Below are positions 1 through 12,694 of a stretch of 64,000 bases of DNA, piece by piece; within the stretch, counting starts at the first letter, position 1; every line of letters begins with the position of its first letter. The DNA is taken from positions 29,889,501 through 29,953,500 of the forward strand of contig NC_088303.1 of assembly GCF_032854445.1 (NCBI RefSeq), in the 5' to 3' direction. Under the pieces are notes generated by a model, which was not told the origin of the DNA, ran no database searches, and was given only the letters and a program-made list of their open reading frames with translations. The translations under genes were made by a program, and so were the position numbers. Source of the DNA: Liolophura sinensis (Eukaryota > Mollusca > Polyplacophora > Chitonida > Chitonidae).

Positions 1-425
1 TCAAAGAGATTTGCAACGGACCAACAGGAGAATAGTAAATCTCATTGAGCGATTTACTGGGTACAACCACTTGTATACTTGTACAAGTAGGACTGCCAGA
101 GTCTGCATGCAATGTACCAGACGCTATATACATATATATGATTAAAGATTTATATTGGGCAATTATGTACCCATAAATAATTTGTCCTCACCATATAACT
201 GAAATTTTGCCAATTTGCCGACGTGGCGTGAAGCCATAATCCTCCATTCATAAACAATTTGCTACCATGTATAGCAAAGTAATAAGTTAGAAAGTAAGAG
301 AATCTATGGTTCAAAAGTCCCACATAATTTTTGTGCAGTCAGTGTTAACCTCTCAAAACTCAATGCATATAATAATTGTTCCCCACCTGCAAAAATTTAT
401 GTAAGCTCACAAGCGATTCATTAGA
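1..425. other. Non-coding left flank
   Basis: AT-rich sequence with no open frame or splice signal I would trust. If the minus-strand exon at 2015-2262 belongs to a gene running leftwards, this is probably its intron. The last 11 bases (415-425) are the left target-site duplication of the SINE that follows. Confidence 0.5.
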
Positions 426-782
426 ATGTATGTATGTATTCTTGGTGTTTTTACGTCGTACTATTTCTCTGTCATATGAAGGCGTGGAGTTATTAATTGT
501 GTGAACATATACTGCATGTGTCTTCTTGTGGCAGGTCGAGGCCATACCGACAAGGTGCTGCCGCCACTGAAGCATCATGCCGAAGACACCAGACATGACC
601 CGCTCACTCAGCCACATTATACTGACACTGGGTCAATCAGTCCCGTTCCCTTTACTCTAATCTCTCAGTTTTGAGCGCCAGGTACCATTTTGAAATACTT
701 CCTTATGACCCAACCTGGGTTTGATCCCAGGTCTCTGGACTTCGGGTTGGACGCTCTAACCATTAGGCTATCGAAGTGGTCG
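426..782 (-). mobile_element. Full-length tRNA-derived SINE, family B
   Basis: The tRNA-like head is at the right end on the minus strand: a box A-like tagcctaatggttagagcg and a box B-like ggatcaaaccc. The body contains the family motif cttcttgtggcagg and a 'gacaccagacatgac' core. The left end is the tail region (ttacgtcgtact ... gtcatatga). An 11-bp perfect direct repeat, gattcattaga, flanks it at 415-425 and 783-793, which is a target-site duplication from LINE-type retrotransposition. It shares body sequence with the copies at 51.4 kb and 55.5 kb and with fragments in the 28-29 kb satellite. No protein is encoded; it would depend on a LINE supplied elsewhere. Confidence 0.85.
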
Positions 783-793
783 GATTCATTAGA

Positions 794-2014
794 TGAGTTA
801 AATGTTTGATTGGATTTAAAGCCGTATACACTCAAGAATATTTCACACGACGGTGATCAGATCATGGAGAAAAGAGGGTAAAACGAATATCACAGCTCTT
901 TGGCAGCTACATCACAAATTTGCTGACATAAGGCTGCTACCAAGAATGCCGAATACAATGAAATGTGTTGTATTCCCTAATGGGAAGTCAAATATATTTA
1001 ATGGAAGCCGACCCTTATTGCGACATCTCTCCGAATCATGACTGAGCCGAGACTGGCAGCTTGACGCTGAATTCAATGAACAGACGGGGGCTGTCCAACT
1101 GTAATCGAATACGGGCTATATCGAGGATAATTGAGTGAACTAGATAGTTATTGAAGCTAAGCGACTACAGGGTATCCGTAGTGACTTTTTAAGGAAATAT
1201 CCAACATATGAGTCAGAGAGGACTATCATTGCTGCAGAGCCACATTGTAACCACTTAGAGAATAACTCTAAGACTGATATTGCAAACAAGCATCACTATA
1301 AGTTAAGTGCAATGAAGAGGTTATCAGGCTTAAACACACAAGGTATATTTCCTTTGCTTACAGCATGCGTGCAGTATAACATTTCGTAGCGTAAATATAC
1401 ATGTTACACGGACGCTGGAGCAATGACGTACATGCAGTATCGTGCAGAACACTGACATGTAGTATACAATGAGGTAACAGTGTTACGCAGCTCGCCAAGT
1501 CCTTACAAGGAAAATGTTGCATTATGGCTTTTCTGTGTACCGATAAATGCGTGATGGGGTTGACCAATTCATACGTACACAACAATACCTTTGATGGTAG
1601 CGTTTACTCAGATGTATCCGAAATCAGGTTTCCATCGGCCACTGTTATAATCAAACGGTCCTGACTTTTCTAAAGACATTCAATCTTTTCTATGACTTCA
1701 ACACCTGTTGTGCTCATCGTTTTGCCACGTTAATGTCACGATGGCGGTATATAGTCTATAGTTTGTTTAATTTTTCAACCTGCACGATCAAATGTAAAAA
1801 AAAATCAAATCTTCCGAAAGAGTTTATCTTTTTCTGAATTATACGTAAGATTTATCTCTACTATAGAGTTTTTTCAATTTATTTCCGATTTTTGGAGTTC
1901 AGTATTTTTACGTTTTTATTATCTTGAACGTAAGCGATAGAATTACATGAGTTCCCCGAAGGAATTGAATCCGTGTTTGCTGGGGTCTCGTGGTCAGCGA
2001 ATGTCCAGTCTTAC
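794..2014. other. Non-coding, probable intron
   Basis: No convincing coding frame or repeat. It lies directly 3' of the splice donor at 2013-2014 on the minus strand, so it would be intron of that transcript. It includes T-rich and A-rich runs near 1795-1920. Confidence 0.45.
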
Positions 2015-2262
2015 CTGGTCTGTAAGAGAAGGTTGATGTCCACGGGTGAGGACTGGCCAGAGGAGTCCGAGCCTGAGTTACTGATCGCAGGACTGGTCAC
2101 TATGGGCTGACCATGAAGGATGGCGTTTAGACTGACCGGGCTGATGGGTGGCGTGCTGACATACTTGGCAATTTCTGGTGGAACGTGCCATCCCGAATAA
2201 TTGCCCACGGTGGGAGTTCCGGTGGGACCGCCGGTGGGGGTCATTGTGGTTACAGAAGCCAT
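2015..2262 (-). CDS. 5' coding exon of an unrecognised, probably nuclear regulatory protein
   Basis: Minus-strand open frame ending at a strong 5' splice site: the exon ends ...ACCAG at 2015 and the intron begins GTAAGA, leaving codon phase 2. The best start is the ATG at 2262 (MASVTTM..., A at -3 and G at +4). Two in-frame ATGs lie just upstream at 2268 and 2277. There is no polypyrimidine-AG acceptor close upstream, so I read this as a first coding exon with its own 5' UTR and promoter. The product is about 83 residues of low complexity, rich in Pro, Ser, Thr and Gly, with segments WHVPPEIAKYVSTPPISPV, SGSDSSGQSSP and the end NLLLQT. That composition is typical of disordered N-termini of transcription factors (for example nuclear-receptor A/B regions), but no DNA-binding domain is in view and I do not recognise the family. 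The remaining exons must lie off the left edge. It is phase-compatible with the exon at 44708-44879. Confidence 0.6.
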
Positions 2263-3719
2263 GTTCATGATTTTCATAGTGAACAAATGTACAGAATGTT
2301 TACAAGATGAATATAATAAGGCTACCTCGGAGAAGCGTTGGTGTGTTCCGAGGTTTAAATCTCCTTTAGTTCTTGCCTAGTGCCTCTACCACACATCACG
2401 ATGATTTCATAAAATCACACGTCTTGAAACGCCAAATTGCAGCCTTGCTAGTACTAACCAAAATGCGACGACGTTACATACGAAAGCGTCATCAGAAACA
2501 AGACGAACTTCGCAAAGTTCAGCGTAAGGGGCTGGTGTAAATTCTTCTCCGTGATGTTTGTCTCCAGAAGCCTTAACAACCTGATGTTGTAGAGTAACCT
2601 AGCTGTCCTTGAAGATCACAGTATACACAGATTAAACGGGAGGCACTATCGGAAGTTCAGTCCTAGGTGATCGATCAGCCCACCACAGAGACGTCGTTGA
2701 CGCCGGACAAGCTGTCACAGCGTTCCGCCCACTTCTTTGACGCTTAACGGACCACGTCAATCTGCTATTTTGACAACACGACGACGGACTTAGTCCAAGT
2801 GAACTAGGAGCATGTGCAAGTATGCAGTACTATCTCAGTAAGCTCTTTCCTTCGCGTAATATTGTAAATTTGTTCCTAAAAATGTCCGATCATTCGAAAT
2901 TTTAAACTCGCTATTTTATCCAGGTTCACTTTTCTCCCATGCAATCTATTACGACTCCCGCATGCGTCAACGAGCACTGCCCTTCTGCGGGGCCGGCGAC
3001 ACACGCTGTCACTTATACCTGTGAAGCGAGGAAGAGCGCACAGGTAATGTATACACACACGTCAGCTATAGTATATCATCTGAAAGCAATAGGTAATCTT
3101 AGCTGGTGTTGGAGCCGTGACCGGTCATGTGATCGATGTCTCGGGGAGCTAAGCGTGCTGAATTCGCCCGGGCTGAGTGAGGTTTCCAGGCGGACAAGAG
3201 CAGGTTGATACACTCACCTCCGGGAGTCCAGACATCCAAGACAATCTCGAGCAGTGACGGACTTAAAATGCACAGCATGTCCCAACACACGGATATATTC
3301 ATATATACATATTTGTGTGTCTGCATATAGATGTCTTCTTTTCACATATTGTGGCCTCGAAATACTGTTTGATCAAGGCTGCGTCAGATTGAGTAGAGTG
3401 TGTGAATACTGTATTATGTTGCAAAGACGGGAACCTTGGGAGCTGGGGTTACCCCCCAAAATCGGCACTCCGAGGGGACCCGCACGCTCTGGGGTAAAGC
3501 ATGAGGGGGTACAGCTGCGTTACTTCACTTACGGGGCCACGGAGTAGTAGCTCGCTGTCAGCTGAGGGCTTATCCAGGCCATTAAGTAAATGTTTGCCAT
3601 AGACACTGATTATGACAGTGTGTAATATTACCACTGGTATATAGTACACCTCCTGCAGATCCTACTTATATGCGTATACCATGGGCTCTAGTTTGACAGG
3701 ATAACTCAAGTTATTGAGG
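2263..3719. other. Upstream flank of the exon at 2.2 kb; possible promoter region
   Basis: On the minus strand this is 5' of the first-exon candidate. About 2640-3020 and 3110-3180 are more CpG- and GC-rich than the surroundings (several acgtc and gccgg words), which suits a promoter but proves nothing. I see no TATA box I would defend. Short open frames on both strands look random. Confidence 0.3.
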
Positions 3720-4165
3720 ATGGCCGGTATTATTAAGACGTAAAACATAGAGGAGCAACGACAGTGTGATAGCTGGCAAATGGTCACACGTAACCGGTGA
3801 AAACACAGCTTCTTGCCTATTTACTTGTCAGGGTTTTATTCTAACTGTTCATGAAGTAGCCCATAGCACCATGGCTTAAGCAGAATTAGGTAAAAAAAAA
3901 AACGCAGTGATATTAACTACAATTTATCACATGTATATACTGTGACAGATCCAACTCAACACGGTGCAGGCTTTATCCCGTAACTCTGCAGGACAGTCAA
4001 CCTCCATATCAGCGAAGCTTTTTAAATTTACTCTTCCGTATGCATACACGAGAAAAACCGACACACTGTGGCGACTGTTTTTAAGGTTGGGACAAGTCAA
4101 CCTGTCACAGTTATCGTCCCGCCTGTGCAAGCCATGAATGGTTAAAAGGGGCCACCCCAGATCTA
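3720..4165 (+). repeat. Dispersed repeat, copy 1
   Basis: Diverged but collinear with 18870-19240: acgacagtgtgata / acgacagtctgata, then caccatggctta, then cagtgat, then a shared 'ttaa(g)gttgg' block. The segment gcaaatggtcacacgtaacc near 3777 matches the reverse complement of the 78-bp satellite unit at 41.6 kb. Short A-run at 3892-3902. No coding capacity seen; class of element unknown. Confidence 0.5.
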
Positions 4166-6583
4166 TCCACACGAGAGCATTGTCAAAACACCGTTGGTGT
4201 TTTTAATGTCCTCAAAGAAATATAAAGCAAATTTAATCGCTGAAATAGGCTGATAACATAAGTGAGCAGAATTTAAGCTCTATACAGTCATATCATTATA
4301 TAGGCGCGGCAATTCACTGGAAGAGGGGACTTATGGCTTTTCTCAGTCGACCCAGCTTTAGCCAGTGAGGTAGTGTATTCGAATCCATGCCTGTTTACCC
4401 CATCGGAATCGTTTTGTTCTGTTCTCGCAAATCACCCCGTGAATTTTTCCTGTCAATCCCCTAGCGAATACGAAAATAATTTGTGCAGAAATTGGCTCAA
4501 AATGCCCGATTGGAACAGTTCATATTTCAGATGAATTCCCAACATCGCCACTCCACAACATATTGCTTAAACGACTTCAAATTCCATGCCTGCAACATAA
4601 GCATCAAAGACTTCTCCTTTGTAATATAATCATCTATTCCATTCGTTATTTACTTTCGCAGCTCTCAATGGATTCGTGCATTTGCACGGTGAGCATATTT
4701 TATGAGCTAACGGTTGTTGTAAAAGTTTATTTCTTTTACGATCGACTTCTAACTAAAGCACTCAAACTGAGATCGATGTATGTAGATAACACAGGCGAAG
4801 ATTTAACCAAAAAGTTAATAAGGACGGCGATTCTGAACGCAATTTGTTTTGTTCTTTGGAAATTGTTCGCAAAATGATATGGGCGCAGCGGATTGAAGGA
4901 TGAGCTTTGTGTGTTATACTAACTTGATAAAGTAGGTCCATAAATCCAGACTGATTCTGTTTGAATTTATGCGCGTATTAGGTTATTTGATATATGCTTA
5001 CTGACGCTAGCGACAATCATTCATATTGTACTTAAACCTGGTAGGATAATATATTTATACATGACACTAAGCCCAGATAGAACTACAAACGTTGTATGGG
5101 TCCTACACAAAGTTACGGATACCACAACCGCTTGACTACTTCGTAAGCAAAAACTGCCACAAAGATAATCTCCCTGTAATATACCGTATCGTATCTTGTC
5201 GTTCAACTTCGTAATAGGTCCAAAGTGTCTCATCCAAAGACAGACAGCCTTAAATCTTCCCGACATCAAGCAGTAGGGCAACCAAAGTGTATCCAGTTTT
5301 AAAATAGGTTAATGCGGATTATTCTTTTCCTAGATTTGTAGATGTCCCTATATTGTTGCACAGTTCAACGTTCAAATACCTGGTGTGTTTATGTTGATGT
5401 CATTAGTACATATTTCATTTTAGGTATGTGTTGAAATGGATTGCAATCAACATGAAAATCTCTGTCACAGATTATCCCCTTCCTTGCTTAGAGTTTTGAT
5501 TGTACTAAACATCTCTTTTGATGCATCATTTAGATATCTTTCTTATTAATAGGCGTTGGCCGGTTTTCCTGGCACTCCCCAAAATACAGAGGGTGGTAAA
5601 AGAAAGCGTAGTGAGTTGGTAAAAATCATGGTATGACTGGTGGGAAGATTATGGGCCAGGGCTCAGGTATCAGTGACAAAACAGCGCATGTGTAAGTTTA
5701 CCTTTCACTAATCGAGTAGCATCTACAGATTTTTGTCTCGCACCATTCATGACATCGTATCAAAGTAAAGCGGCATTGAGCACATCAATAGATAAAGGTA
5801 CACAACAAGCCAGTAAATGACAGAATATGAAGTATGGTCGGTCCCTGGTCCCTCCCAATCTTGTATTCTTAATCCCCTCCCACCTCCTCCCGTATCCCAG
5901 CCCCGTCCCAAGGCTTCGGCTCAGCCAACAAGTGGTAGAATAGTCCGGTTCTTTTCCACTCATCGAGAGGCCCATAAATTACTGCCCTATAAAGCTTCCC
6001 CGTATTGCATATCTAAGTCAGAGACGAGTTTGTCAACCTTCGAAATTAAAGAGGATGTATAGCTTACAGATGAATGTCTCTGATTTCACTCAGTAAGTAA
6101 TTCATTTCCTGTATAAGGATATACATGGCAAGCATTCCAAATCTTGCCCATCCCTCTGCCCTAGTCTCAATTCCACAATTCACGATCCTCGTTAAAGGTT
6201 TGTTATGTTTTGTATCAAACATAAGTAATGACACAAAAATACTTTTCATGGTCACACAATCTCAGCACAATACATGACTTTGACATATGGCCCCAGGTGT
6301 AGATCGCTACACGTGTCTCTATGTTACGAACATGTGATAACCTCCCCCCCCCCCCCCACAACACTCAACTTCTTCTTAACAGTTACTGTGCGCCAGAGGT
6401 AACCAGTTTTGTGTCTGTATGAATCTCTATCATCATGAAAGTAGTTTTGATTATTTGTGCTAAATAAAATCGTTCCTGATGTTTTCCCAACAGAACAGTA
6501 GGCATATATCTAGGTCTGGTCAGAAGGTTAATCAGGTGTCTTTACGTTCACTTGCACATTCTCAACAATGTTCTTGCTTTTTT
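4166..6583. other. Non-coding
   Basis: No supported gene. The longest open frame (about 104 codons, plus strand, 4563-4877) looks random and has no domain. 6340-6358 is a pure C run within a C-rich stretch. Weak tRNA box-B-like words (gtattcgaatccatgcc near 4376) suggest a decayed SINE at about 4320-4470, too eroded to call. Confidence 0.4.
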
Positions 6584-6655
6584 TGAGTGAGTGTGTGGTT
6601 GGGGTTTAACGTCATACTTAACAATTTCAGTCATATGACGACGAATTTTTTTTTG
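6584..6655 (+). mobile_element. SINE family B tail fragment
   Basis: Carries only the 3' part of family B (gtttaacgtcatacttaaca, then cagtcatatgacgacga). The same block closes the full copy at 55.5 kb, there in the opposite strand sense. Head and body are missing. Confidence 0.5.
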
Positions 6656-7463
6656 AAGACAAATTATTCAGCTCGTCAATGCTCTTTGTATGGCTTCACT
6701 CATGGCGCAGATGGTAACAAGTATGCACTTTAATGATTTACTTCCCTCGTAACAGAACCTTTAACCATTGCACACCTGTAATAGACACGAGATGACAGGA
6801 TTCACAGCACAATCATTTAGTTTAAGTAAATTTAAGGAGTCAGTGGTTTTCAGTGTCTGTCTGAACAGTATGATTTAAATCTCTTTAAATCAGTCCCTAC
6901 AACACGCACGTACGTGTGACTTGTGAACAGCGCGCTTGCCGTTTGCATTTAAGACATGACGATCTATTGTCATTAGGACAGTTTTACAACGTGGTTCTCT
7001 ATTTGAGTTAAATATTCAGAAAGGTAGGAATAATTAACTTAAAACCTTCTCTAAATTAAGTCAGGTATTTTGACGGTGCAAATACGCCATCAAAGGTCAC
7101 AGTGTTGGTTACCTTAATTTATAAGTAAATGATACTTTGTTCAAATGCATGTTTTTCACCTAATCCAATCAGTTGTAGAAAAGCTGGCTAGGTGAATTTT
7201 GGACGATATCATCATGAAACCGCTATTTGAATAGGTGCATCTACGTCACTATAGTTATTACCGCAAAAATATTATTCCATCAAACGCCTTCACAAGTTTC
7301 TGAAGTTTCACAGTGAGTATAACTCTCTGGACAGAGCGTCCAGATTCCCTGGCACTGCTTCATCATTGTGTCCAATTCCGCTAGGGCCTGTATAATACTA
7401 TAAATGAAGTACAGCACAGAGAGTAAATCCAGAGCAGCTATCGGGGTGATAGTATATCCATCA
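6656..7463. other. Non-coding
   Basis: Nothing recognisable. AT-rich, no repeat period, no splice-flanked open frame. Confidence 0.4.
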
Positions 7464-7475
7464 TCTTGAATTATA

Positions 7476-7733
7476 TTTATTTATTTATTTGGTGTTTTAC
7501 GTCGTACTCAAGAATATTTCACTTATACGACGGCGGCCAGCATTATGGTGGGAGGCAACCGGACAGTGCCCGGGGGGACCCACGACCATCAGCAGGTTGC
7601 TGACAGACCTTCCCACGTACTGCCGGAGAGGAAGCCAGCAAAAGCTGGACTTTAACTCACAGCGACCGCATTGGTGAGAGGTTGGGTCATCACGCTGCGC
7701 TTGCGCGCTAACCAACTGAGTGGCGGAGACCCC
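7476..7733 (-). mobile_element. Full-length tRNA-derived SINE, family A
   Basis: Read on the minus strand: a head with box A-like agttggttagcgcgc and a box B region close to gagttcaagtcc, a body with aaggtctgtcagcaacctg and gtcgtataagtgaaatattc, and a tail of AAAT units (ATTT at 7476-7490 on the plus strand). The 12-bp flanking repeat tcttgaattata / tcttggattata (7464-7475 and 7734-7745, one mismatch) is a target-site duplication. This is the reference copy for the most abundant family in the window. Confidence 0.9.
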
Positions 7734-7745
7734 TCTTGGATTATA

Positions 7746-9712
7746 AATGCCCAGGTTAGAAATATGAACAGTGGCAATCAAAGCGAAAACATGTTCTGAT
7801 TATCGACAACTTATAAACTAACATGGCACACTATTCGGATATATTCGGATACAGATTGCATTCAATCGCCTAGCTAGAACATTCGCTGCGTCTTTCCAAC
7901 ATAACTGAAAACTGCTTCTCTTTTCACGAATCCGTCTTAATTTTCATATTTCATAGTTCTTTTGTGGCTTGTGCTGAACGTTGTCTTGAGAATTGACCTT
8001 GTGACTATTGACCTGGAACGCCCATATTGGTCCACTGTTAGTGTACGAATGTCTTTTTTGAGACATGGATTGTACCAAAGGCATCCATTTATCAATCATG
8101 CTCGCAAGTACAAGAAAACACGGACATTGAGCATATTTCAGGACATCATATTTTCAATTTTTGCATATCTGAGGGTAGTGCACTATATTTTGGGTGCACG
8201 AGAAATACTTTTGTGATGTACACCACTGAACCTAGAACCATCCCGTATCGATGGCATACTATTTAGTGGACATTTATGCATATTAAGTAGTGTAATTTAC
8301 ACTTTGTGTTTCTTCACATTGTGTGTAATGTAAATACACATTGGTTGTAAGGATGTGTACCGAACGTGAGATAATAGAGTTCTGGGGAGAAAACAGTAGT
8401 AGCGACAACAGTACACGTGACCTTAGAATTGACCCCTTCTTATTGTAGTCCCGGTTATCATGCTCACCTGTGTAGTATCCACTGACCGCCCATGGCTAGT
8501 CAACTCTTTTCGCACTATAGGGGAAAAAAGCTTGCCACTATAGATATTACAAGAAAAAGTCAAGTGTGTTCTAACTTCCATATGCCAAATGCATTAAAGC
8601 CGTAATTTTATGTTCTGTTTAAGTTAACAGTACGTCGAACCATAGTTTTACTATGCTTTGAACCTGAAAGCGGGAAGCCTACTGCTTTTGCTCAAGACTA
8701 TTAAAAAAATCTTTTCGGACGGTGTATTTATTTATTTTTCTAGAAAACTGTAAATCGCAGCTGTTTAACTTTGGCAGAATAATTCTCAGAGATATTACGG
8801 TTGTAAGTTTGTTCTTGTAGGCCACTTTGTTTTGATCCATATTGGATTTACAGGAAAATCTTTAAACATCTTCTTCTCCAGACCTAATGGACACACTTCT
8901 AAAATTGGTATGCATGGTTAAAGATATGACGTCACAAAAGTTTTATTTTTTGACACTGCCTAACTTTGATGTAGCTATTTATGGACCGTGATTCCGAATC
9001 TGCTTTTGTCTCTCGATGTTTGTAACTTCTGGAGATACATTACAAATAAATGATTTTATGGTTTTGAACTTACTTAAGTTCAAAGGCCTGCAAACTGAAA
9101 ACAATAAAAGCTATATGTAATTATCTGCACCAAATTCTAGCCCAATATATGCTTCTTTCGTAGGGGTTAATCGTTTTAAGGTTTTCAATAGTTTTCTCGC
9201 TACAAGTGTTTAAATGACATCACCATATTCCAGAAATCAAAACTTTTATACCATTTATAACGTTTATAACACATTTAACCTAGAGTTAGGGAGTAACTAG
9301 GTAATTATGTGCGTTTAACTGCTTAATTGTCTATGATTTCCCAATATCTGGTTGTGTATCTTAATACATCAGCATGGCTGTATTGATGATCGACTGTTAC
9401 AGCATTGTCATTTTGCAAGCTGCTTTGTACTGAAACAGAAGCTGAAAAACATTCGTGAAGACTGCCAGGAAGCAGTGAAACGACAGGCAGATCTAGGCTT
9501 GTTTGTTTGCTTGCTAATCACTCGTGTGTCACAGCGATTGGAAGACAATAGCATCTTAATCTCTCTGCCACAACTCTTGAAGCAAAGCAGTACTGTAACG
9601 CAAAGGGGCACGGTGAGGTCACGCAAAGGGCACAGTGAGGTCACGCCATGGATACAGTAAGGAACACAGTATATGATGAGTATGAGCCCGATTATTGCGT
9701 ACTGAGTATGAT
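7746..9712. other. Non-coding
   Basis: No supported gene. Contains one perfect CRE octamer tgacgtca (8927-8934), which is expected about once by chance in this length of DNA. Open frames at 7962-8216 and 9352-9660 show no domain and no splice context. Confidence 0.4.
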
Positions 9713-9942
9713 TTATTTACTTATTTTCATTTACGCCGCACTCGAAAATTTTTCACTTATACAACGTCAAGCATTATGGTAAAAGGAAACACACGACCAT
9801 CAGTAGGTGGCAGACAGACCTTACCACACAGGCCCGCGGAAGAAACCAGCATGAGCTGGGCATGAACTCATAGCGACATCACTGGTGAGAGCCACTGTGC
9901 TGTGCTATAAGTAGTACCCTAATCACTAGGATGCCACGGGGC
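9713..9942 (-). mobile_element. SINE family A, diverged copy
   Basis: Same order of blocks as the 7.5-kb copy: ATTT-type tail at the left, tttcacttatacaacgtcaa, agcattatgg, acgaccatcagtaggt, aaaccagcatgagctgg, and a degraded head ending near gatgccacggggccc. It lacks part of the centre and its box A is heavily mutated, so it is old. Confidence 0.75.
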
Positions 9943-10663
9943 CCTTCGCATTGAATATGAGTATGAGACGATACGAAAGTCCGCGAAGGGCACCCCCTAT
10001 ATATACGACTCTCGCCTCTGCATTCGAATGACTGAAGGTGTGTTGCAATTCGCTGTGTCTCTGTTTAAGACAAATGAACAGTTGTAAGATAGCCTAATGA
10101 TAGGGTGATAAAGAGGTCATCTGTAAATAAAACATCGCGGTCAATTGGATTCGAACTCGCGACTTTGAGTGTATATCAATAACGTTGTGAGAATCCACAG
10201 ATACCAGTTTAAGATCAGCTTTTCAGGTTTCACAACACCTGCATACGAAAGCCTTCATTTTGATTTGGAAATACAGAGAAATGACGCCAGAGATGCCTAT
10301 TAACTAATCTTGTGGCATTGACGTTTTCATTGTAGCTGAGATCTTGCCTGACGATATTCAGATCGTGCCGAAGTTTTTCATGTTCCTGTCAGTCAAACTC
10401 CGGAACGACAAGTATTTCAAACAGTGTATAGCAACTGGTAGCACATTCATTTTTTTTTTGATTATTAGGTGCTCTCAACTACTTTGGTAAGCTGAATTTA
10501 CTGAAAAAATATGGAAAACAATTTTACTGTACGTGAACAAAGAAAAAGGGTTTGTTTGTGCAAAATATTTTATTGACCTTAAAATAATTTCCCCATAAAT
10601 CTGCGGTAATCACGCGGTGGTACACGTACACCCTAGCATGGCATCCTTCACCAGGTTATGTTT
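9943..10663. other. Non-coding
   Basis: No gene seen. A box-B-like attcgaactcgcgac near 10150 hints at an eroded tRNA-type head but cannot be called. Confidence 0.35.
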
Positions 10664-11575
10664 AGTTATGTCTTACCTCCGCCAGGTATACTATACAAGT
10701 ACCCATTAATCATGCCATTTGTGTAGATGACTAGCCGGTGATCCCTTAACTCGGCCAGGTGTATAAGTAGCTATGTGATAATTCCTATCTTTTTCCAGGT
10801 ATTTGCGCGTTACACTTCTGTGGTTATCTCCTAACTCTGTGTGTATGTGTGTGTGTGTACGTAACTATATGTGGTTATCCCTGACCTTTCCAGGTATGTG
10901 CGTAACTACATGCCACCCTCTAACTCTGCCAAGTATGTAACTACAGGTGGTTATCTCTGACTGATCTAGGTATGTGCGGAACTAAATGTTACCCTCTAAC
11001 TCTGTTAGGTGTGTAACTACGGGCGATTATCTCTGACTGATCTAGGTATGTGAGGAACCAAATGTAACCCTCTAACTCTGTTAGGTGCGTTAACTACAGT
11101 TGGTTATCTCTAACTGTGCCACGTATGTACGTAACTAAATGTTACCCTCTAACTCTGTCAGATGTGTAACTATAGGTGGTTATCCCTGACAGTTATCCTC
11201 TAACTCTGTCAGGTGTATAAATGCAGGTGATTTTCCCTGCGGGTGCCAGGCATGTACGTAACTAAATGTTACCCTCTAACTCTGTCAGGTGTGTAAATGC
11301 AGGTGGTTATCCCTGATTGTACCAGGCATGTACGCAACTAAATGTTACCCCTTAACTCTGTCAGATGTGTACATAACTACATGTGGTTATCCCTTACTGT
11401 GCCTGGTATACATGTAACCAAAAGTTACCGTCCAACTCTGTCAGGTGTATAACTACATGTGGTATCCCTGACTGTGCCAGATATCTACGTAACTAAGTGT
11501 TGCCCTCTAACTCTGTGAAAAGTGTAACTACATGTAGATATCTCTGACTGTGCCAGGTATATATGGGTAAGGAGT
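10664..11575 (+). repeat. Minisatellite, ~76 bp unit made of two ~38-bp halves
   Basis: About 12 diverged units. Each has one half with gttaccctctaactctgtca and ggtgtgtaactacaggtg, and one half with gttatccctgactgtgcc and aggtatgtacgtaactaaat. The halves are themselves alignable, so the array grew from a ~38-bp unit that dimerised. Measured spacings between gttaccctctaac copies are 76-77 bp (10986, 11062, 11139). A short TG microsatellite sits at 10842-10858. No coding capacity. Confidence 0.85.
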
Positions 11576-12450
11576 GTGGGTAACTATTTAAGTGTGACCG
11601 TTATAAATAATAATATGATATACGCAACTATGCATTGGAGCTTTCGCAAGGAACTCCGCTTTTCTTGACGCTCATTGTATAGAAAACACAGTGAAAATTC
11701 ACTCATCCGTGGATGCCAGGAAAATGGAGCTCAGATCTCCCGACTGCGTGCTGTGGAGGCATTAAACTCGCAAGGGTCACAATAGAGAAGTTAAACCTTA
11801 TCCGAGAACTATCCATCTACGACAATTCTTCTCGCCATGTTTCGTCTTTTATCAGGGTGTATCATTTCACGGCTACCACCTCATTCTGTACACATTTAAA
11901 CTTTGAATGCTCTTTAAAGGCGCATTCGACACATATTCAGTTACATTTTCATGTCCCCCTCCCTCTGCATGTATGCTCTAGATTTGTCTCCCCCTCCTCC
12001 CTCTGTGCGCCTTAAAATGGTTTCTCTCAAGTCTTCACAAAAAATCCCCGACCATCACATTCTGAAACCGTCCGCTGGAACTAGTTTTTAGATGCATACG
12101 GCAACGGATCGGGAGCCCACAGCAGCCGCCCAGTGACCTGACAGGCATCTAGCCTAGCTTCCACACTGCCGTCTCACAAATGAAAAACCCAGGTTCAGTT
12201 CCCAAGAAGATCCAAAATATAAATCGCTGAATTCCTGCAAGGTTCTGACTAGTTCATAACAGCGTAAACTTGAAAATAAGGATATACCGCTTGTCGCTAC
12301 ACAATGAAACCAAAATGCCTTCGCCTTTCGAACTTCGACAGTCAGTAGCATATTTTCGCTTGTGGAGAGCAACGATGCATGTCTGTTTCGGTTTCGGTTA
12401 CAAAAAAGTTCGGAGTAATGTTTATTTTGTACCCTATGAGTAACACACAA
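11576..12450. other. Non-coding
   Basis: No repeat or supported exon. A 100-codon open frame at 11713-12015 has no recognisable content. Confidence 0.4.
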
Positions 12451-12694
12451 GAGGCGCCTTCGTGGTCGAGGTGGTTAGCGCGCCAGCGCGGCGAAATAAC
12501 CCACAAGCCTCTGACCAATGTGATCGCTGTGAGTTCAAGTCCAGTTCATACTGGTTTCCTCTAAGGCCGTGCGTGGGAAGGTCTGGCAGCAACCTGCGGA
12601 TGGTCGTGGGTTCCCCCGGGCTCCCGCCATAATGCTGACTGCTGTCGTACAAGTGAAATATTCTTGAGTACAACACCAATCAAATAAATAAATA
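12451..12694 (+). mobile_element. SINE family A, near full-length
   Basis: Plus-strand copy: box A-like gaggtggttagcgcgccag, box B gagttcaagtccag, then aaggtctggcagcaacctgc, the body block gtcgtacaagtgaaatattc, and a tail caaataaataaataag. The 'gggaggaaacc' block is shortened. Structure matches the 7.5-kb copy in reverse orientation. Confidence 0.85.
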
